Assembly: GCF_019913785.1 (NCBI RefSeq)
Contig: NZ_JAIOHK010000043.1
Location: 1 to 55,964, forward strand
Length of the DNA: 55,964 bases
Direction: 5' to 3'
Origin: Altibacter sp.
GTDB taxonomy: Bacteria > Bacteroidota > Bacteroidia > Flavobacteriales > Flavobacteriaceae
Positions within the stretch are counted from its first letter, which is position 1; every line of letters starts with the position of its first letter. This document shows, in pieces, positions 1 through 8,839 of this stretch. The notes under the pieces were generated by a model, which saw only the letters and a program-made list of their open reading frames with translations, was not told where the DNA came from and did not search any database. Made by a program: the position numbers and the translations under genes.

Positions 1-2417
1 ACTTCAGCTTCGGTACCCGTTAAGGTCTTTGTTTCGGTGGTGGTCTCACCATCTTTAGTAGTAGCAATGATAACATGGGCGGTCGTGACATCTCCATCCA
101 CCGACATTTCCACCTTTACTTCTTTTGACACTTCAGCAGCATCGGCATCTTTCACCTGATTTGCTTCTTTATCGGTTAGAATCGTTTGGTTACCGTCTTC
201 ATCGATAAAAATCATTTCTTCTGAAGTATTGTTATTATCTGCGATCGCATGTCCTCCTAAGATCGGAGCCAATACCAAACCAATAAGGCAGGTAAGTTTA
301 ATCAAGATGTTCATAGAAGGCCCTGAAGTATCTTTAAACGGATCTCCAACGGTATCACCTGTTACGGCTGCCTTATGCGCTTCAGATCCTTTATAGGTCA
401 TTTCACCGTTGATCATCACACCGGCTTCGAATGATTTCTTTGCATTGTCCCACGCACCTCCGGCATTGTTTTGGAAGATAGCCCAAAGTACCCCACTCAC
501 GGTTACTCCGGCCATATAACCCCCTAACATTTCGGCAATGGCCATATTGTCCATTCCAAAGATCATAGGAACAAAGGTAATTACCAATGGGAAACCAATG
601 GTCAAGAAACCTGGTAGCATCATTTCCTTTAAAGAGGCCTTGGTTGAAATTGCCACACATTTATCGTATTCAGGTTTTCCGGTTCCTTCCATGATCCCGG
701 GAATCTCTTTAAATTGTCTTCTAACTTCATGTACCATTTGCATGGCTGCTTTTCCTACTGCGTTCATTGCCAATGCTGAAAACACTACAGGAATCATTCC
801 TCCTACAAATAACATCGCCAAAACCGGAGCCTTATAGATGTTGATGCCGTCGATACCGGTAAACGTAACATAGGCTGCAAATAAAGCTAATGAAGTCAAT
901 GCCGCCGAAGCAATTGCAAATCCCTTTCCGGTGGCTGCTGTTGTATTACCAACCGAGTCTAATATATCGGTACGCTCACGTACGATGGGGTCTTGTTCGC
1001 TCATTTCGGCGATACCACCGGCGTTGTCACTAATAGGACCAAACGCATCGATCGCTAACTGCATCGCTGTAGTTGCCATCATGGCAGAGGCCGCCAATGC
1101 AACTCCGTAGAAACCTGCAAATGCATAGGATGCCCAGATAGCAGCTGCGAATAATAAAACCGAAGGAAAGGTAGAAATCATTCCGGTCGCTAAACCGGCA
1201 ATGATATTTGTTCCTGCTCCCGTGCTTGATTTTTCAACTATTTTTAAGACCGGTTTTTTACCCAATCCGGTATAATATTCAGTTACCGAAGAAATTAATC
1301 CTCCTACGATAAGACCTATGATAGTAGCCGCAAATACACGTAATGATGAAATTTCAACCAATCCTTCTCCGAAGAATTCCATTTGCATGGTTTCAGGAAG
1401 CATCCATTGTACCAATACAAAACAAGAAATAGCCACTAATATAATAGACACCCAGTTCCCGATGTTCAAGGCACCCATTACTTGAGATTCTTTGGCGTCG
1501 TTACTTTTGATCTTCACCAACATGGTACCGATCACAGAGATAATAATTCCCGCTCCGGCAATGGCCATAGGCAATAATACAGGACCAATTCCGCCAAATC
1601 CATCGGCGAGTGCACCCCCCATATCTTTAATCACGTAATTTCCTAGCACCATGGCAGCTAATACGGTCGCCACATACGACCCAAATAGATCGGCTCCCAT
1701 TCCTGCAACATCTCCAACGTTATCTCCTACGTTATCTGCAATAGTAGCAGGATTTCTAGGATCGTCTTCCGGAATACCCGCTTCTACTTTCCCCACCAGG
1801 TCGGCTCCAACATCGGCCGCTTTGGTATAAATCCCGCCACCAACACGTGCAAAAAGTGCAATAGATTCGGCTCCTAAGGAGAATCCTGCTAGGGTTTCTA
1901 ACACTATGGTCATGTCATCGGTAGATGTCCAAACTCCTCCCATAAAGTATTGAAAGAAAAAGATAAAGAAAGCGGTAAGTCCTAGAACAGCCAGACCGGC
2001 AACTCCCAAGCCCATTACGGTACCTCCACCAAACGATATTTTCAGTGCGTTTGGTAAGCTGGTACGTGCTGCCTGTGTAGTTCTTACATTGGTTTTAGTA
2101 GCAATTTTCATTCCCATGTTTCCGGCCAATGCCGAGAAAAAGGCACCAAAGATAAAAGCAATTACAATAAGCCAATGTGTGGTAGGGACAATAATACTAA
2201 CGGCTGCGAGTGCGATACTCACTATTAATACAAATACAGCGAGTAGTCTGTATTCGGCATTTAGAAATGCAAGGGCTCCCTCGTAGATATGATCTGAAAT
2301 TTCTTTCATCTTTCCGTCACCGGCATCTTGTTTCATAACCCAAGATCTTTTAAAGAGCATATAAAGTAACCCTAGTACTGCCATTGCGATTGGCATATAA
2401 ATCATCATTGATTCCAT
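1..2417 (-). CDS. hppA: membrane-bound ion-pumping pyrophosphatase (3' end cut by window)
   Basis: Integral inner-membrane pyrophosphatase that couples PPi hydrolysis to Na+ and/or H+ export. The ATG at 2417 opens about 805 codons with no stop before the window edge. Visible landmarks are the PPi-binding motif [11 protein letters not shown], the following repeat [20 protein letters not shown], the paired motif [19 protein letters not shown]-like stretch (here [17 protein letters not shown]), and many hydrophobic helices. The motif GNTTAATGK (from about residue 490) has Ala where K+-independent enzymes have Lys, so this should be the K+-dependent class, which includes Na+ pumps. After the last helix (about residue 720) an acidic, Thr/Glu/Lys-rich tail of at least 80 residues continues to the edge; it is not part of the conserved core. 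It lies just downstream of the soluble pyrophosphatase but behind a terminator, so it probably has its own promoter. Confidence 0.96.
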   Translation of the reverse strand, partial: MESMMIYMPIAMAVLGLLYMLFKRSWVMKQDAGDGKMKEISDHIYEGALAFLNAEYRLLAVFVLIVSIALAAVSIIVPTTHWLIVIAFIFGAFFSALAGNMGMKIATKTNVRTTQAARTSLPNALKISFGGGTVMGLGVAGLAVLGLTAFFIFFFQYFMGGVWTSTDDMTIVLETLAGFSLGAESIALFARVGGGIYTKAADVGADLVGKVEAGIPEDDPRNPATIADNVGDNVGDVAGMGADLFGSYVATVLAAMVLGNYVIKDMGGALADGFGGIGPVLLPMAIAGAGIIISVIGTMLVKIKSNDAKESQVMGALNIGNWVSIILVAISCFVLVQWMLPETMQMEFFGEGLVEISSLRVFAATIIGLIVGGLISSVTEYYTGLGKKPVLKIVEKSSTGAGTNIIAGLATGMISTFPSVLLFAAAIWASYAFAGFYGVALAASAMMATTAMQLAIDAFGPISDNAGGIAEMSEQDPIVRERTDILDSVGNTTAATGKGFAIASAALTSLALFAAYVTFTGIDGINIYKAPVLAMLFVGGMIPVVFSALAMNAVGKAAMQMVHEVRRQFKEIPGIMEGTGKPEYDKCVAISTKASLKEMMLPGFLTIGFPLVITFVPMIFGMDNMAIAEMLGGYMAGVTVSGVLWAIFQNNAGGAWDNAKKSFEAGVMINGEMTYKGSEAHKAAVTGDTVGDPFKDTSGPSMNILIKLTCLIGLVLAPILGGHAIADNNNTSEEMIFIDEDGNQTILTDKEANQVKDADAAEVSKEVKVEMSVDGDVTTAHVIIATTKDGETTTETKTLTGTEAE

Positions 2418-2470
2418 ATTTTTTTGATTTGTTATTTAGCTGGGCAAAAGTAGGAAAATCGGGCGGAATT

Positions 2471-2502
2471 AAAAAACCCATCCAAATTAGATTTGGACGG
2501 GT
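2471..2502 (-). terminator. rho-independent terminator after ppa
   Basis: Read on the minus strand, ACCCGTCCAAAT and ATTTGGATGGGT form a stem (one G-T pair) with a three-base loop, followed by six T. It starts 24 bases after the ppa stop and separates ppa from the membrane pyrophosphatase. Confidence 0.9.
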
Positions 2503-2526
2503 CTGTACACTTTATAAAATAACCTC

Positions 2527-3054
2527 TTAAATGGTAAAATTGCCCTTTACTCTGTGATCGCTTTTATCGTATCGCTCTACACATTTATGAAGTATATCGT
2601 ATGCTTCGGAAGCATCGCCCCAGCCTCCTACATCCACACGTTTCTTTTCAAGGTCCTTATACACTTGGAAAAAGTGTTCAATTTCCTTTACAATATGTGG
2701 ATTCATATCTGAAAGATCGTTCAAACTATTCCAAATAGGGTCAGAAACCGGAACACAAATCACCTTTTCATCGGGTCCCTTCTCATCGGCCATGTGGAAC
2801 ACCCCAATGGGCTTCACTTCGACCACGCACATCGGGAAGGTTGGTTCACCCCCCAACACCAATACATCCAAGGGATCTCCATCCAACGCCAGCGTTTCAG
2901 GAATAAAACCATAATCTGCGGGATACATCATAGAAGAAAAAAGCATCCGGTCGAATCGAATTTTTTTCAATTCAAAATCGTATTCATATTTATTGCGGCT
3001 TCCTTTTGGTATTTCAATTAATACATCGAAGGTTTCTTTTCCTTTCGGACTCAT
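2527..3054 (-). CDS. ppa: soluble inorganic pyrophosphatase (family I)
   Basis: Cytoplasmic Mg2+-dependent enzyme that hydrolyses PPi to two phosphates and pulls biosynthetic reactions forward. The 175-residue product has the usual length of bacterial family I enzymes. It carries the signature DGDPLDVLVL (about residues 58-67), whose three Asp residues bind the metals, preceded by YPADYGFIPET, and it ends with a typical helical region (VDVGGWGDASEAYDIL). It sits between the kelch lipoprotein gene and the membrane pyrophosphatase gene, each separated by a terminator, so it looks monocistronic. Two unrelated pyrophosphatases side by side allow either fast dissipation or energy capture from PPi; how they are balanced cannot be read from the sequence. 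Confidence 0.97.
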   Translation of the reverse strand: MSPKGKETFDVLIEIPKGSRNKYEYDFELKKIRFDRMLFSSMMYPADYGFIPETLALDGDPLDVLVLGGEPTFPMCVVEVKPIGVFHMADEKGPDEKVICVPVSDPIWNSLNDLSDMNPHIVKEIEHFFQVYKDLEKKRVDVGGWGDASEAYDILHKCVERYDKSDHRVKGNFTI

Positions 3055-3100
3055 AGCTATCGTTTTTTAAGGGGTGCAAAATTAGTGAAATTAATTTCCA

Positions 3101-3137
3101 TAAAACAGAAAAGGCTACCAAATTTGGACAGCCTTTG
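3101..3137 (-). terminator. probable terminator after kelch lipoprotein gene
   Basis: On the minus strand AAAGGCT and AGCCTTT enclose an inner CCAAATTTGG palindrome and are followed by a T-rich stretch (TTCTGTTTT). The hairpin lies between the kelch gene and ppa, both transcribed leftward, about 150 bases past the kelch stop. Confidence 0.7.
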
Positions 3138-3284
3138 TTAATCTTTGTGTGGTTAGACGAAACCTTGTTTTACAATATACAGGCTAATCTTAATGTGTTA
3201 TAAAATTGGTTTGAATTACCATTTGGGGTTGTAAACAAGATCTCTTTTAAAAAGCGCAGTTTGATCTTACCTAACCCCCAGCCC

Positions 3285-4229
3285 TTAGTTTGAAACCCAC
3301 ACATCGTTTCGGGCCTCGGTATCATAACCTCCTACAAGCCATAATTTGTTATTAAAAGAAACCGTTTTGTGCGATGACCTTTTTGAAAAAGCTGCATTTT
3401 CAAGAAATAAATCCCAAGTGACCCCATCTTCGCTGAACCATATATCATTAGTTACTCCCGGATCATTTCTACCTCCAATTACCCATAGTTTATTGTCAAA
3501 AACAGCTGACCCATGTTGAATTCGAGCAGAAAATCCTGCATTCGATGTTGCCAGTGTCCATATACTTCCATCGCTACTATACCAAACATCATTGGTTCTG
3601 TGATCCATATTATAGCCGGCTATAATCCACATTTTATTATCAAAAACTTCAGAAGTGTGTGATTCTCTAAATTGAAACGCTCCATTTTCTACAGCCATTG
3701 TCCAATTGATCCCATCACTACTACTCCAAACATCTCCTAAACTTGAACTATTATAACCTCCAATTACCCATAATTTATTATCAAATACGACAGAGGAATG
3801 TCTTTCTCTTTTACTGAAGTTCGCTTCATTTACGGCCTCAATCCATGTCACTCCATCTGAAGAATACCATACATCATTCTTAAAATCGCTACCACTGGTA
3901 CCTCCTATAACCCATAACTTATCATTGAAGGCTATCGCAGTATGAGAATACCTTGCTGGGAACCCTGCATTCGATGTAGCTTCTGTCCAAGATATCCCAT
4001 CGCTACTATACCACACGTCATTTTTTGGTCCTCCATCGGCTCTCGTGCCAATAACCCATAATTTACCATCAAATACGGTTAACGTATGGCTAAATCTGCC
4101 CGAAAAATCGGCGATTGTAGCCAGTGTAAAATCAGTAAACCCATCGGTTGGGGGAGAATCGTCTCCATTTTTACAACTAACTGCTGTAAAAATTAAAAAT
4201 AAACTCGACATTAAAAGAATAGGCCTCAT
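3285..4229 (-). CDS. kelch-repeat lipoprotein (beta-propeller)
   Basis: A 314-residue predicted lipoprotein; substrate and partner are unknown. The N-terminus is a lipoprotein signal ending FTAVSC (Cys19). Six tandem repeats of about 47 residues follow, each of the form F-x-x-R-x-x-H...F-D-N-K-LW-V-I-G-G...N-D-V-W-Y-S-S-D-G-x-x-W. This is a kelch-like pattern (double Gly, spaced Trp) and predicts a six-bladed propeller. The repeats are so alike that the DNA itself is repetitive. The protein is presumably held at the outer membrane or in the periplasm and could bind sugars or proteins; no catalytic residues of galactose oxidase are apparent. Neighbours on both sides have their own terminators or gaps, so context does not suggest a role. 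Confidence 0.85.
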   Translation of the reverse strand: MRPILLMSSLFLIFTAVSCKNGDDSPPTDGFTDFTLATIADFSGRFSHTLTVFDGKLWVIGTRADGGPKNDVWYSSDGISWTEATSNAGFPARYSHTAIAFNDKLWVIGGTSGSDFKNDVWYSSDGVTWIEAVNEANFSKRERHSSVVFDNKLWVIGGYNSSSLGDVWSSSDGINWTMAVENGAFQFRESHTSEVFDNKMWIIAGYNMDHRTNDVWYSSDGSIWTLATSNAGFSARIQHGSAVFDNKLWVIGGRNDPGVTNDIWFSEDGVTWDLFLENAAFSKRSSHKTVSFNNKLWLVGGYDTEARNDVWVSN

Positions 4230-4311
4230 CGCAATAAAATTATAATGGTTCGCAACCTAAAGATACGGCATTATAACTAACTACATAACAGTAAATTAAA
4301 AAAATAATAAC

Positions 4312-6804
4312 TCAAAACGAGAAACCAAAAATTCCGGTAATACCAAACTTTCTGGCATCGGTATTGTCCAGATAATTTCCTCGGAAGTTAAAATCGAGTC
4401 TAAAGATTTTGAAGATATTTCCAACCCCTACACTGTACTCGTAGTAAATGTCTCCCGGAGCCTTATATTCAATACCTGAAGCGTTCAGGGCGATATTCTC
4501 ATCGGAAATTTTCCCATAGGCAGCTCTGAAGCTTATGACTTCGCGTAAGTTTAATTTTCGAAGAACTGGTATCCTCGAAAAGATCCTACCTCCAAAATTA
4601 TGTTGTAAATGCAATGATGCATAGGTATCACTAACAAATTCGTAATAATCTAATTGTGTAAAGGAATTGTAGATACTAAAATAGGTTTGATTCCCGGGAA
4701 TAGGGCTCAAGAGACTCAGTGGCACCTCACCAAAGGTTTTTCCAACCTCCACCGTAGAATACAACCGTCCTAAACCACCAATGTTCCACGGTTGAGTATA
4801 TAACGCCTGTACTTTTTGATATTCGAAATCACCATTCAGAATTCCTTTTAACCCCTGTGTATATCCCAGATAAAAGGTTGGAAAACTACCCTCGTTAATG
4901 ACCGTACGCTCTACGCCATAGCGGGAGGTTTTACGTTTCGGGGTATATGTAAAAGCCAATTCAACTTCGGGTTGTGCGATTTCACTTCTCACCTCACCTG
5001 TAAAGACACCGTTCTCCTTTACATTATAATCTATACTAAATGTGTCGGTTGCAGCTCGCAGGGTTCGATACGAACCTGTTAGCCGTACAATAAAATTCTT
5101 GGCCGGTTCGATAGAAAATCCGGCGGTCGTCAGATTTATTCGCGTCAATCGATCATTTGCTCCTACCGAAATCAAAGACGATGAGGCCAGACTTCGTCCT
5201 AAAACATCGTTACTGGTTGTCAAACTCGCTCCGGTCTGTTCTACATCTTTTCGGTTCCCACCAAATACCGTGAGTCTTGATTTTCGATCTATTAACCATT
5301 TCCCGGAAATCCCATATTTAAATCGTTCGTCTTTAAACCCATAGGCCCCAAACCCTTCGATACGCCAGGGGTCGTTCTGACTAAAATACGTACGTCCACC
5401 TAGGCGAATTCGCATTCCTTCCGCCTCATTATATCCAAAAACAGAAAACACCGGTCCTAAGTCGAAATTATTAACCTCGTAATAGCCGGATGCCAATGTA
5501 GAAGCTAAATTATAGAGTGTTTTAAAACGAGGAACCGTCTTTAAGGTGTCAAGCATTTTATAAACCCCCTTCTCGTCCTTACTTAACTTTTCCATGCGGT
5601 TTTTTTCCCAAAACTCGTCCGGACGGTTGTACACTTCGTATTGATAAGGATCTACCTGTTCACTGTAAAATTTCTTTTCCTTCGGAATATCAAAAGTATA
5701 GTTGTCGTACAAAGTAGTTCGCTTTCCATACATCCCTCGTGCTTTCTCTTTCTTTTTAAAACTGAAATCACTTAAAAAGTAATCCTTGGTAATTAAAAAA
5801 GTAGAATCGTTCAAGACATCAAATTCCTGTTCAATATACACCTCCCGAACCCAGTTTAAATTCGCACTTTTAGAAGCTTGTAGGTTAATCTCTTTAATAG
5901 CCCAGGTGGTGTCGTTTACCCAAAAGTCTCCTTTAAAAGTGAGTTCGTTCTTACGTCTCGGATAATAGACAATATTGTAGCACCATTTATTATCCCGATA
6001 GGCACTGTCTAATAAAACATAGTTGTAAACATCAACTCCGGTTCTGGACAACGGACTAGTAAAGGCTTTGTCAAAAAATTTAAGATAATTGTCGTACACA
6101 TCGTATTCGCTGTACAGGTCTCGAACAAATTCAATAAGGGTTTGGTTGTTTTCGAATCCCGAATTTTTATTACCCTCCAAAACATCTTTTTCCACGTTCA
6201 TCACATTATCGCCGTACACCTTCGAATAGGCCTCATTGATAAAAATAGGCAGGTAGGTATTTCCGGTAATATTGGAAGTATCAATTTGTTCGAAAACAAA
6301 TTCCATTCCTTTAAAGACTTTGCTTTTTATCAGTCCCGAATCGATTGTATTTAGGTCGAATTCAAGCTTTTCATATTTATCGTATTGGTATTGGTTGAAT
6401 CGCTTTACGCCGTTTTCTCGACGGTTCTCCCAAATCTTCCGAAGGATATCAATGGCCGGGTTATTCTTTTTGGACTGTTTTCCGCTAATCAACACCACTT
6501 CACTAAGCGCAGAAGCCTCTTCTTCTAGGACCACTTCCATATTGTAGTTAATACGTTTAGGAAGAGTTAGTTCTTTATTGGCATAGCCTATGAAGGAAAA
6601 AACTACTTCGGTATAGGTTTCATCGCTCTCTAAATAAAAACGCCCTTCCTCATTTGAAATAGTACCTTCGTTGGAATCCTTAAAAATAACATTTGCAAAA
6701 GCAACCGGCTCACCCGAAGCATCCTTAATTACACCGCTAATTTTAGTCTGGGCTGTTACCAATGAAGTAACTAAGAAGAAAAATAAAATGTAGTAGTGCT
6801 TCAT
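4312..6804 (-). CDS. DUF5686 outer-membrane protein with carboxypeptidase-like N-terminal domain
   Basis: Large exported protein (830 residues) with a signal peptide ending SLVTAQ. The first mature domain (about residues 20-100; GVIKDASGEPVAFANVIFKD, then GTISNEEGRFYL) is the carboxypeptidase D regulatory-like fold that is common on Bacteroidota outer-membrane proteins. The rest matches my memory of the DUF5686 family. Its last 350 residues alternate in the manner of beta-barrel strands and end in Phe (ITGIFGFSF), as outer-membrane barrels do. No TonB plug is visible, so it is not a SusC-type receptor. It lies 61 bases downstream of pdhB and could be cotranscribed. Its function is not established; an envelope role is inference. 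Confidence 0.85.
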   Translation of the reverse strand: MKHYYILFFFLVTSLVTAQTKISGVIKDASGEPVAFANVIFKDSNEGTISNEEGRFYLESDETYTEVVFSFIGYANKELTLPKRINYNMEVVLEEEASALSEVVLISGKQSKKNNPAIDILRKIWENRRENGVKRFNQYQYDKYEKLEFDLNTIDSGLIKSKVFKGMEFVFEQIDTSNITGNTYLPIFINEAYSKVYGDNVMNVEKDVLEGNKNSGFENNQTLIEFVRDLYSEYDVYDNYLKFFDKAFTSPLSRTGVDVYNYVLLDSAYRDNKWCYNIVYYPRRKNELTFKGDFWVNDTTWAIKEINLQASKSANLNWVREVYIEQEFDVLNDSTFLITKDYFLSDFSFKKKEKARGMYGKRTTLYDNYTFDIPKEKKFYSEQVDPYQYEVYNRPDEFWEKNRMEKLSKDEKGVYKMLDTLKTVPRFKTLYNLASTLASGYYEVNNFDLGPVFSVFGYNEAEGMRIRLGGRTYFSQNDPWRIEGFGAYGFKDERFKYGISGKWLIDRKSRLTVFGGNRKDVEQTGASLTTSNDVLGRSLASSSLISVGANDRLTRINLTTAGFSIEPAKNFIVRLTGSYRTLRAATDTFSIDYNVKENGVFTGEVRSEIAQPEVELAFTYTPKRKTSRYGVERTVINEGSFPTFYLGYTQGLKGILNGDFEYQKVQALYTQPWNIGGLGRLYSTVEVGKTFGEVPLSLLSPIPGNQTYFSIYNSFTQLDYYEFVSDTYASLHLQHNFGGRIFSRIPVLRKLNLREVISFRAAYGKISDENIALNASGIEYKAPGDIYYEYSVGVGNIFKIFRLDFNFRGNYLDNTDARKFGITGIFGFSF

Positions 6805-6865
6805 AGAATGATAGGCCTCAATAGATTTGGTAACGCATTTTTATAGAAAAAAGTACGCAGATAGG

Positions 6866-7843
6866 TTACTTATACATTACTTTTTTCACGGCCTTGATCA
6901 CATCATTGCTATTTGGAAGCCATTCTTCCAATAGCACCGGAGAATAAGGAGCAGGAGTATCTGCTGTATTTATTTTGATAATGGGTGCATCGAGATAGTC
7001 GAATACCCGACTTTGCACTTGGTAGGTAATTTCGGTGGCCACGTTTCCAAAGGGCCATGCCTCTTCCAAAATGACCAATCGGTTGGTCTTTTTAACCGAT
7101 TCTAGGATTGTGTTATGATCCATGGGGCGTACGGTTCGAAGGTCGATTATTTCACATTCGATACCTTCCTTTGCCAATGCTTCGGCTGCAAGATAGGCTT
7201 CCTTAATTATTTTTCCGAAAGAAACTATGGTCACATCGGTCCCTTTTCTTTTGATTTCAGCAACACCAATTGGAATAACATATTCACCTTCGGGCACCTC
7301 GCCCTTATCTCCATACATCTGCTCGCTTTCCATAAAAATAACAGGATCGTCATCGCGAATGGCACTTTTTAATAGACCCTTGGCATCTGCAGGATTACTC
7401 GGAACGATTACTTTTAGCCCCGGACAGTTGGCATACCAACTTTCAAACGCCTGTGAATGCGTTGCCGCCAATTGTCCCGCCGAAGCGGTTGGGCCACGAA
7501 ATACAATGGGAATATTGATTTGTCCGCCACTCATTTGCCGCATTTTCGCCGCATTGTTTATAATTTGATCGATAGCCACCAGAGAAAAGTTAAACGTCAT
7601 AAACTCAACAATAGGACGGTTTCCGTTCATCGCCGATCCAATAGCCACTCCGGCAAAACCGAGTTCGGAAATAGGGGTATCTATAACGCGTTTGGCACCA
7701 AATTCATCCAACATTCCTTTACTGGCCTTATACGCTCCATTGTATTCGGCGACTTCCTCACCCATCAAATAGATACTTTCGTCACGGCGCATTTCTTCGC
7801 TCATGGCCTCGCAAACTGCTTCTCTAAATTGTAATACTTTCAT
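6866..7843 (-). CDS. pdhB: pyruvate dehydrogenase E1 component, beta subunit
   Basis: Beta subunit of the alpha2beta2 thiamine-diphosphate E1 that decarboxylates pyruvate and passes the acetyl group to the E2 lipoyl arm. The 325-residue length is the family norm. Visible motifs include MGEEVAEYNGAYKASKG with the cofactor-contacting Glu, RVIDTPISELGFAGVAIGSA, and the C-terminal transketolase domain with DLRTVRPMD and LEEAWPFG. A branched-chain keto-acid E1 beta is the main alternative, but the N-terminal sequence fits pyruvate dehydrogenase better. The alpha subunit and E2 genes are not in the window, so the complex is encoded from split loci. It is divergent from etfBA across a 239-base intergenic region that contains a large palindrome. 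Confidence 0.94.
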   Translation of the reverse strand: MKVLQFREAVCEAMSEEMRRDESIYLMGEEVAEYNGAYKASKGMLDEFGAKRVIDTPISELGFAGVAIGSAMNGNRPIVEFMTFNFSLVAIDQIINNAAKMRQMSGGQINIPIVFRGPTASAGQLAATHSQAFESWYANCPGLKVIVPSNPADAKGLLKSAIRDDDPVIFMESEQMYGDKGEVPEGEYVIPIGVAEIKRKGTDVTIVSFGKIIKEAYLAAEALAKEGIECEIIDLRTVRPMDHNTILESVKKTNRLVILEEAWPFGNVATEITYQVQSRVFDYLDAPIIKINTADTPAPYSPVLLEEWLPNSNDVIKAVKKVMYK

Positions 7844-7962
7844 ATAAAATCAATTCTTTTCTTTCTGAAGAAAATTTCAGGAACCCTATCACTTTTAGAT
7901 AGATCGCAACAAAAATACTATTATTTATATGTGAAGACTTATTTTTTATAAAGATTTAATGC

Positions 7963-7990
7963 AATTTTGCTATGCGCGCATAGCAAAATT
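7963..7990. promoter_or_regulatory. perfect 28-bp palindrome, probable operator of etfBA
   Basis: AATTTTGCTATGCG is followed directly by its exact reverse complement, with no spacer. It lies 15 bases upstream of a -7-like box (8005-8012) and 92 bases before etfB, in the region shared with divergent pdhB. The lack of a loop and of a T-run argues for a dimeric repressor site rather than a terminator. The core TATG-N4-CATA recurs before the fadL-like gene (42300-42313). Confidence 0.6.
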
Positions 7991-8004
7991 CAGAAATATA
8001 TATG

Positions 8005-8012
8005 TATCTTCG
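8005..8012 (+). promoter_or_regulatory. candidate -7 box of etfBA
   Basis: TATCTTCG differs by one base from the Bacteroidota consensus TAnnTTTG. It would place the transcript start near 8018, leaving a leader of about 65 bases before etfB. The same TAnnTTCG variant occurs at 26356-26363. Confidence 0.45.
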
Positions 8013-8082
8013 TAGCCTTAATTCTGAAGCCCGAGGCTACAGATAAATCTGAATAAATTTCATTTCAAAATTCAAGTAAACA

Positions 8083-8823
8083 ATGAAAATATTAGTGTGT
8101 ATAAGTCATGTACCTGACACTACTTCAAAAATTAATTTTACCGAAGGGGATACCAAATTTGACACCAACGGAGTGCAATTTGTCATCAATCCAAACGATG
8201 AATTTGGACTAACACGTGCCATGTGGTTTAAGGAAAAACAAGGCGCCACGGTGCATGTGGTAAATGTAGGAGGTCCCGAAACAGAACCTACCTTACGAAA
8301 GGCTTTGGCCATTGGGGCCGATGAAGCCATTCGCGTAAACACACCGGCTACCGACGGCTACTCTGTGGCAAAGCAATTGGCAGCTGTTGTGAAAGAAGGG
8401 AGTTACGACTTGGTAATTGCAGGACGTGAATCCATCGACTACAACGGAGGGATGGTGCCTGGTATGCTTGCCAAGTTAACAGGTGCCAACTTTGTAAATA
8501 CCTGTATTGGTATAGAAGTTGACGGAACGAGCGCTACTGTTCTCCGTGAAATAGACGGCGGTAAAGAAACGCTGAGTACGGCCTTACCGCTTGTGATAGG
8601 CGGTCAAAAAGGATTGGTTGAAGAAAGTGATCTGCGCATTCCAAATATGCGTGGCATCATGCAAGCGAGATCAAAACCACTTACGGTAAAAGACCCGGTA
8701 GCCGCCACGGCTGAAACCAAGTCGGTTTCCTTCGAAAAGCCAGCACCAAGAGGAGCCGTAAAACTTGTGGACAACGTTGACGATCTTGTGAATCTATTGC
8801 ACAACGAAGCCAAGGTCATTTAA
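8083..8823 (+). CDS. etfB: electron transfer flavoprotein, beta subunit
   Basis: Small subunit of the cytoplasmic FAD/AMP heterodimer that accepts electrons from acyl-CoA dehydrogenases and passes them to ETF:quinone oxidoreductase. The product is 246 residues, the usual length. Landmarks are the start MKILVCISHVPDT, the segment VNVGG..EPTLRKALAIGADEAIRV, VIAGRESIDYNGGMVPGMLA (nucleotide-binding loop) and LPLVIGGQKGLVEESDLRIPNMRGIMQARSKPL-type recognition loop near residues 165-205. It is 16 bases upstream of etfA on the same strand, so both are one transcript. No dehydrogenase gene is adjacent; the partners must lie elsewhere. Confidence 0.97.
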   Translation: MKILVCISHVPDTTSKINFTEGDTKFDTNGVQFVINPNDEFGLTRAMWFKEKQGATVHVVNVGGPETEPTLRKALAIGADEAIRVNTPATDGYSVAKQLAAVVKEGSYDLVIAGRESIDYNGGMVPGMLAKLTGANFVNTCIGIEVDGTSATVLREIDGGKETLSTALPLVIGGQKGLVEESDLRIPNMRGIMQARSKPLTVKDPVAATAETKSVSFEKPAPRGAVKLVDNVDDLVNLLHNEAKVI

Positions 8824-8839
8824 TAAAAAAATAAGAAAT

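Noticed and set aside
3285-4229. CRISPR-like periodic DNA
   Set aside because: Spacing of about 141 bases with partial identity comes from kelch protein repeats in frame; no conserved short repeat with unique spacers.
8106-8342. Minus-strand frames inside etfB and etfA
   Set aside because: Codon shadows of the highly conserved ETF genes; no signal or domain.
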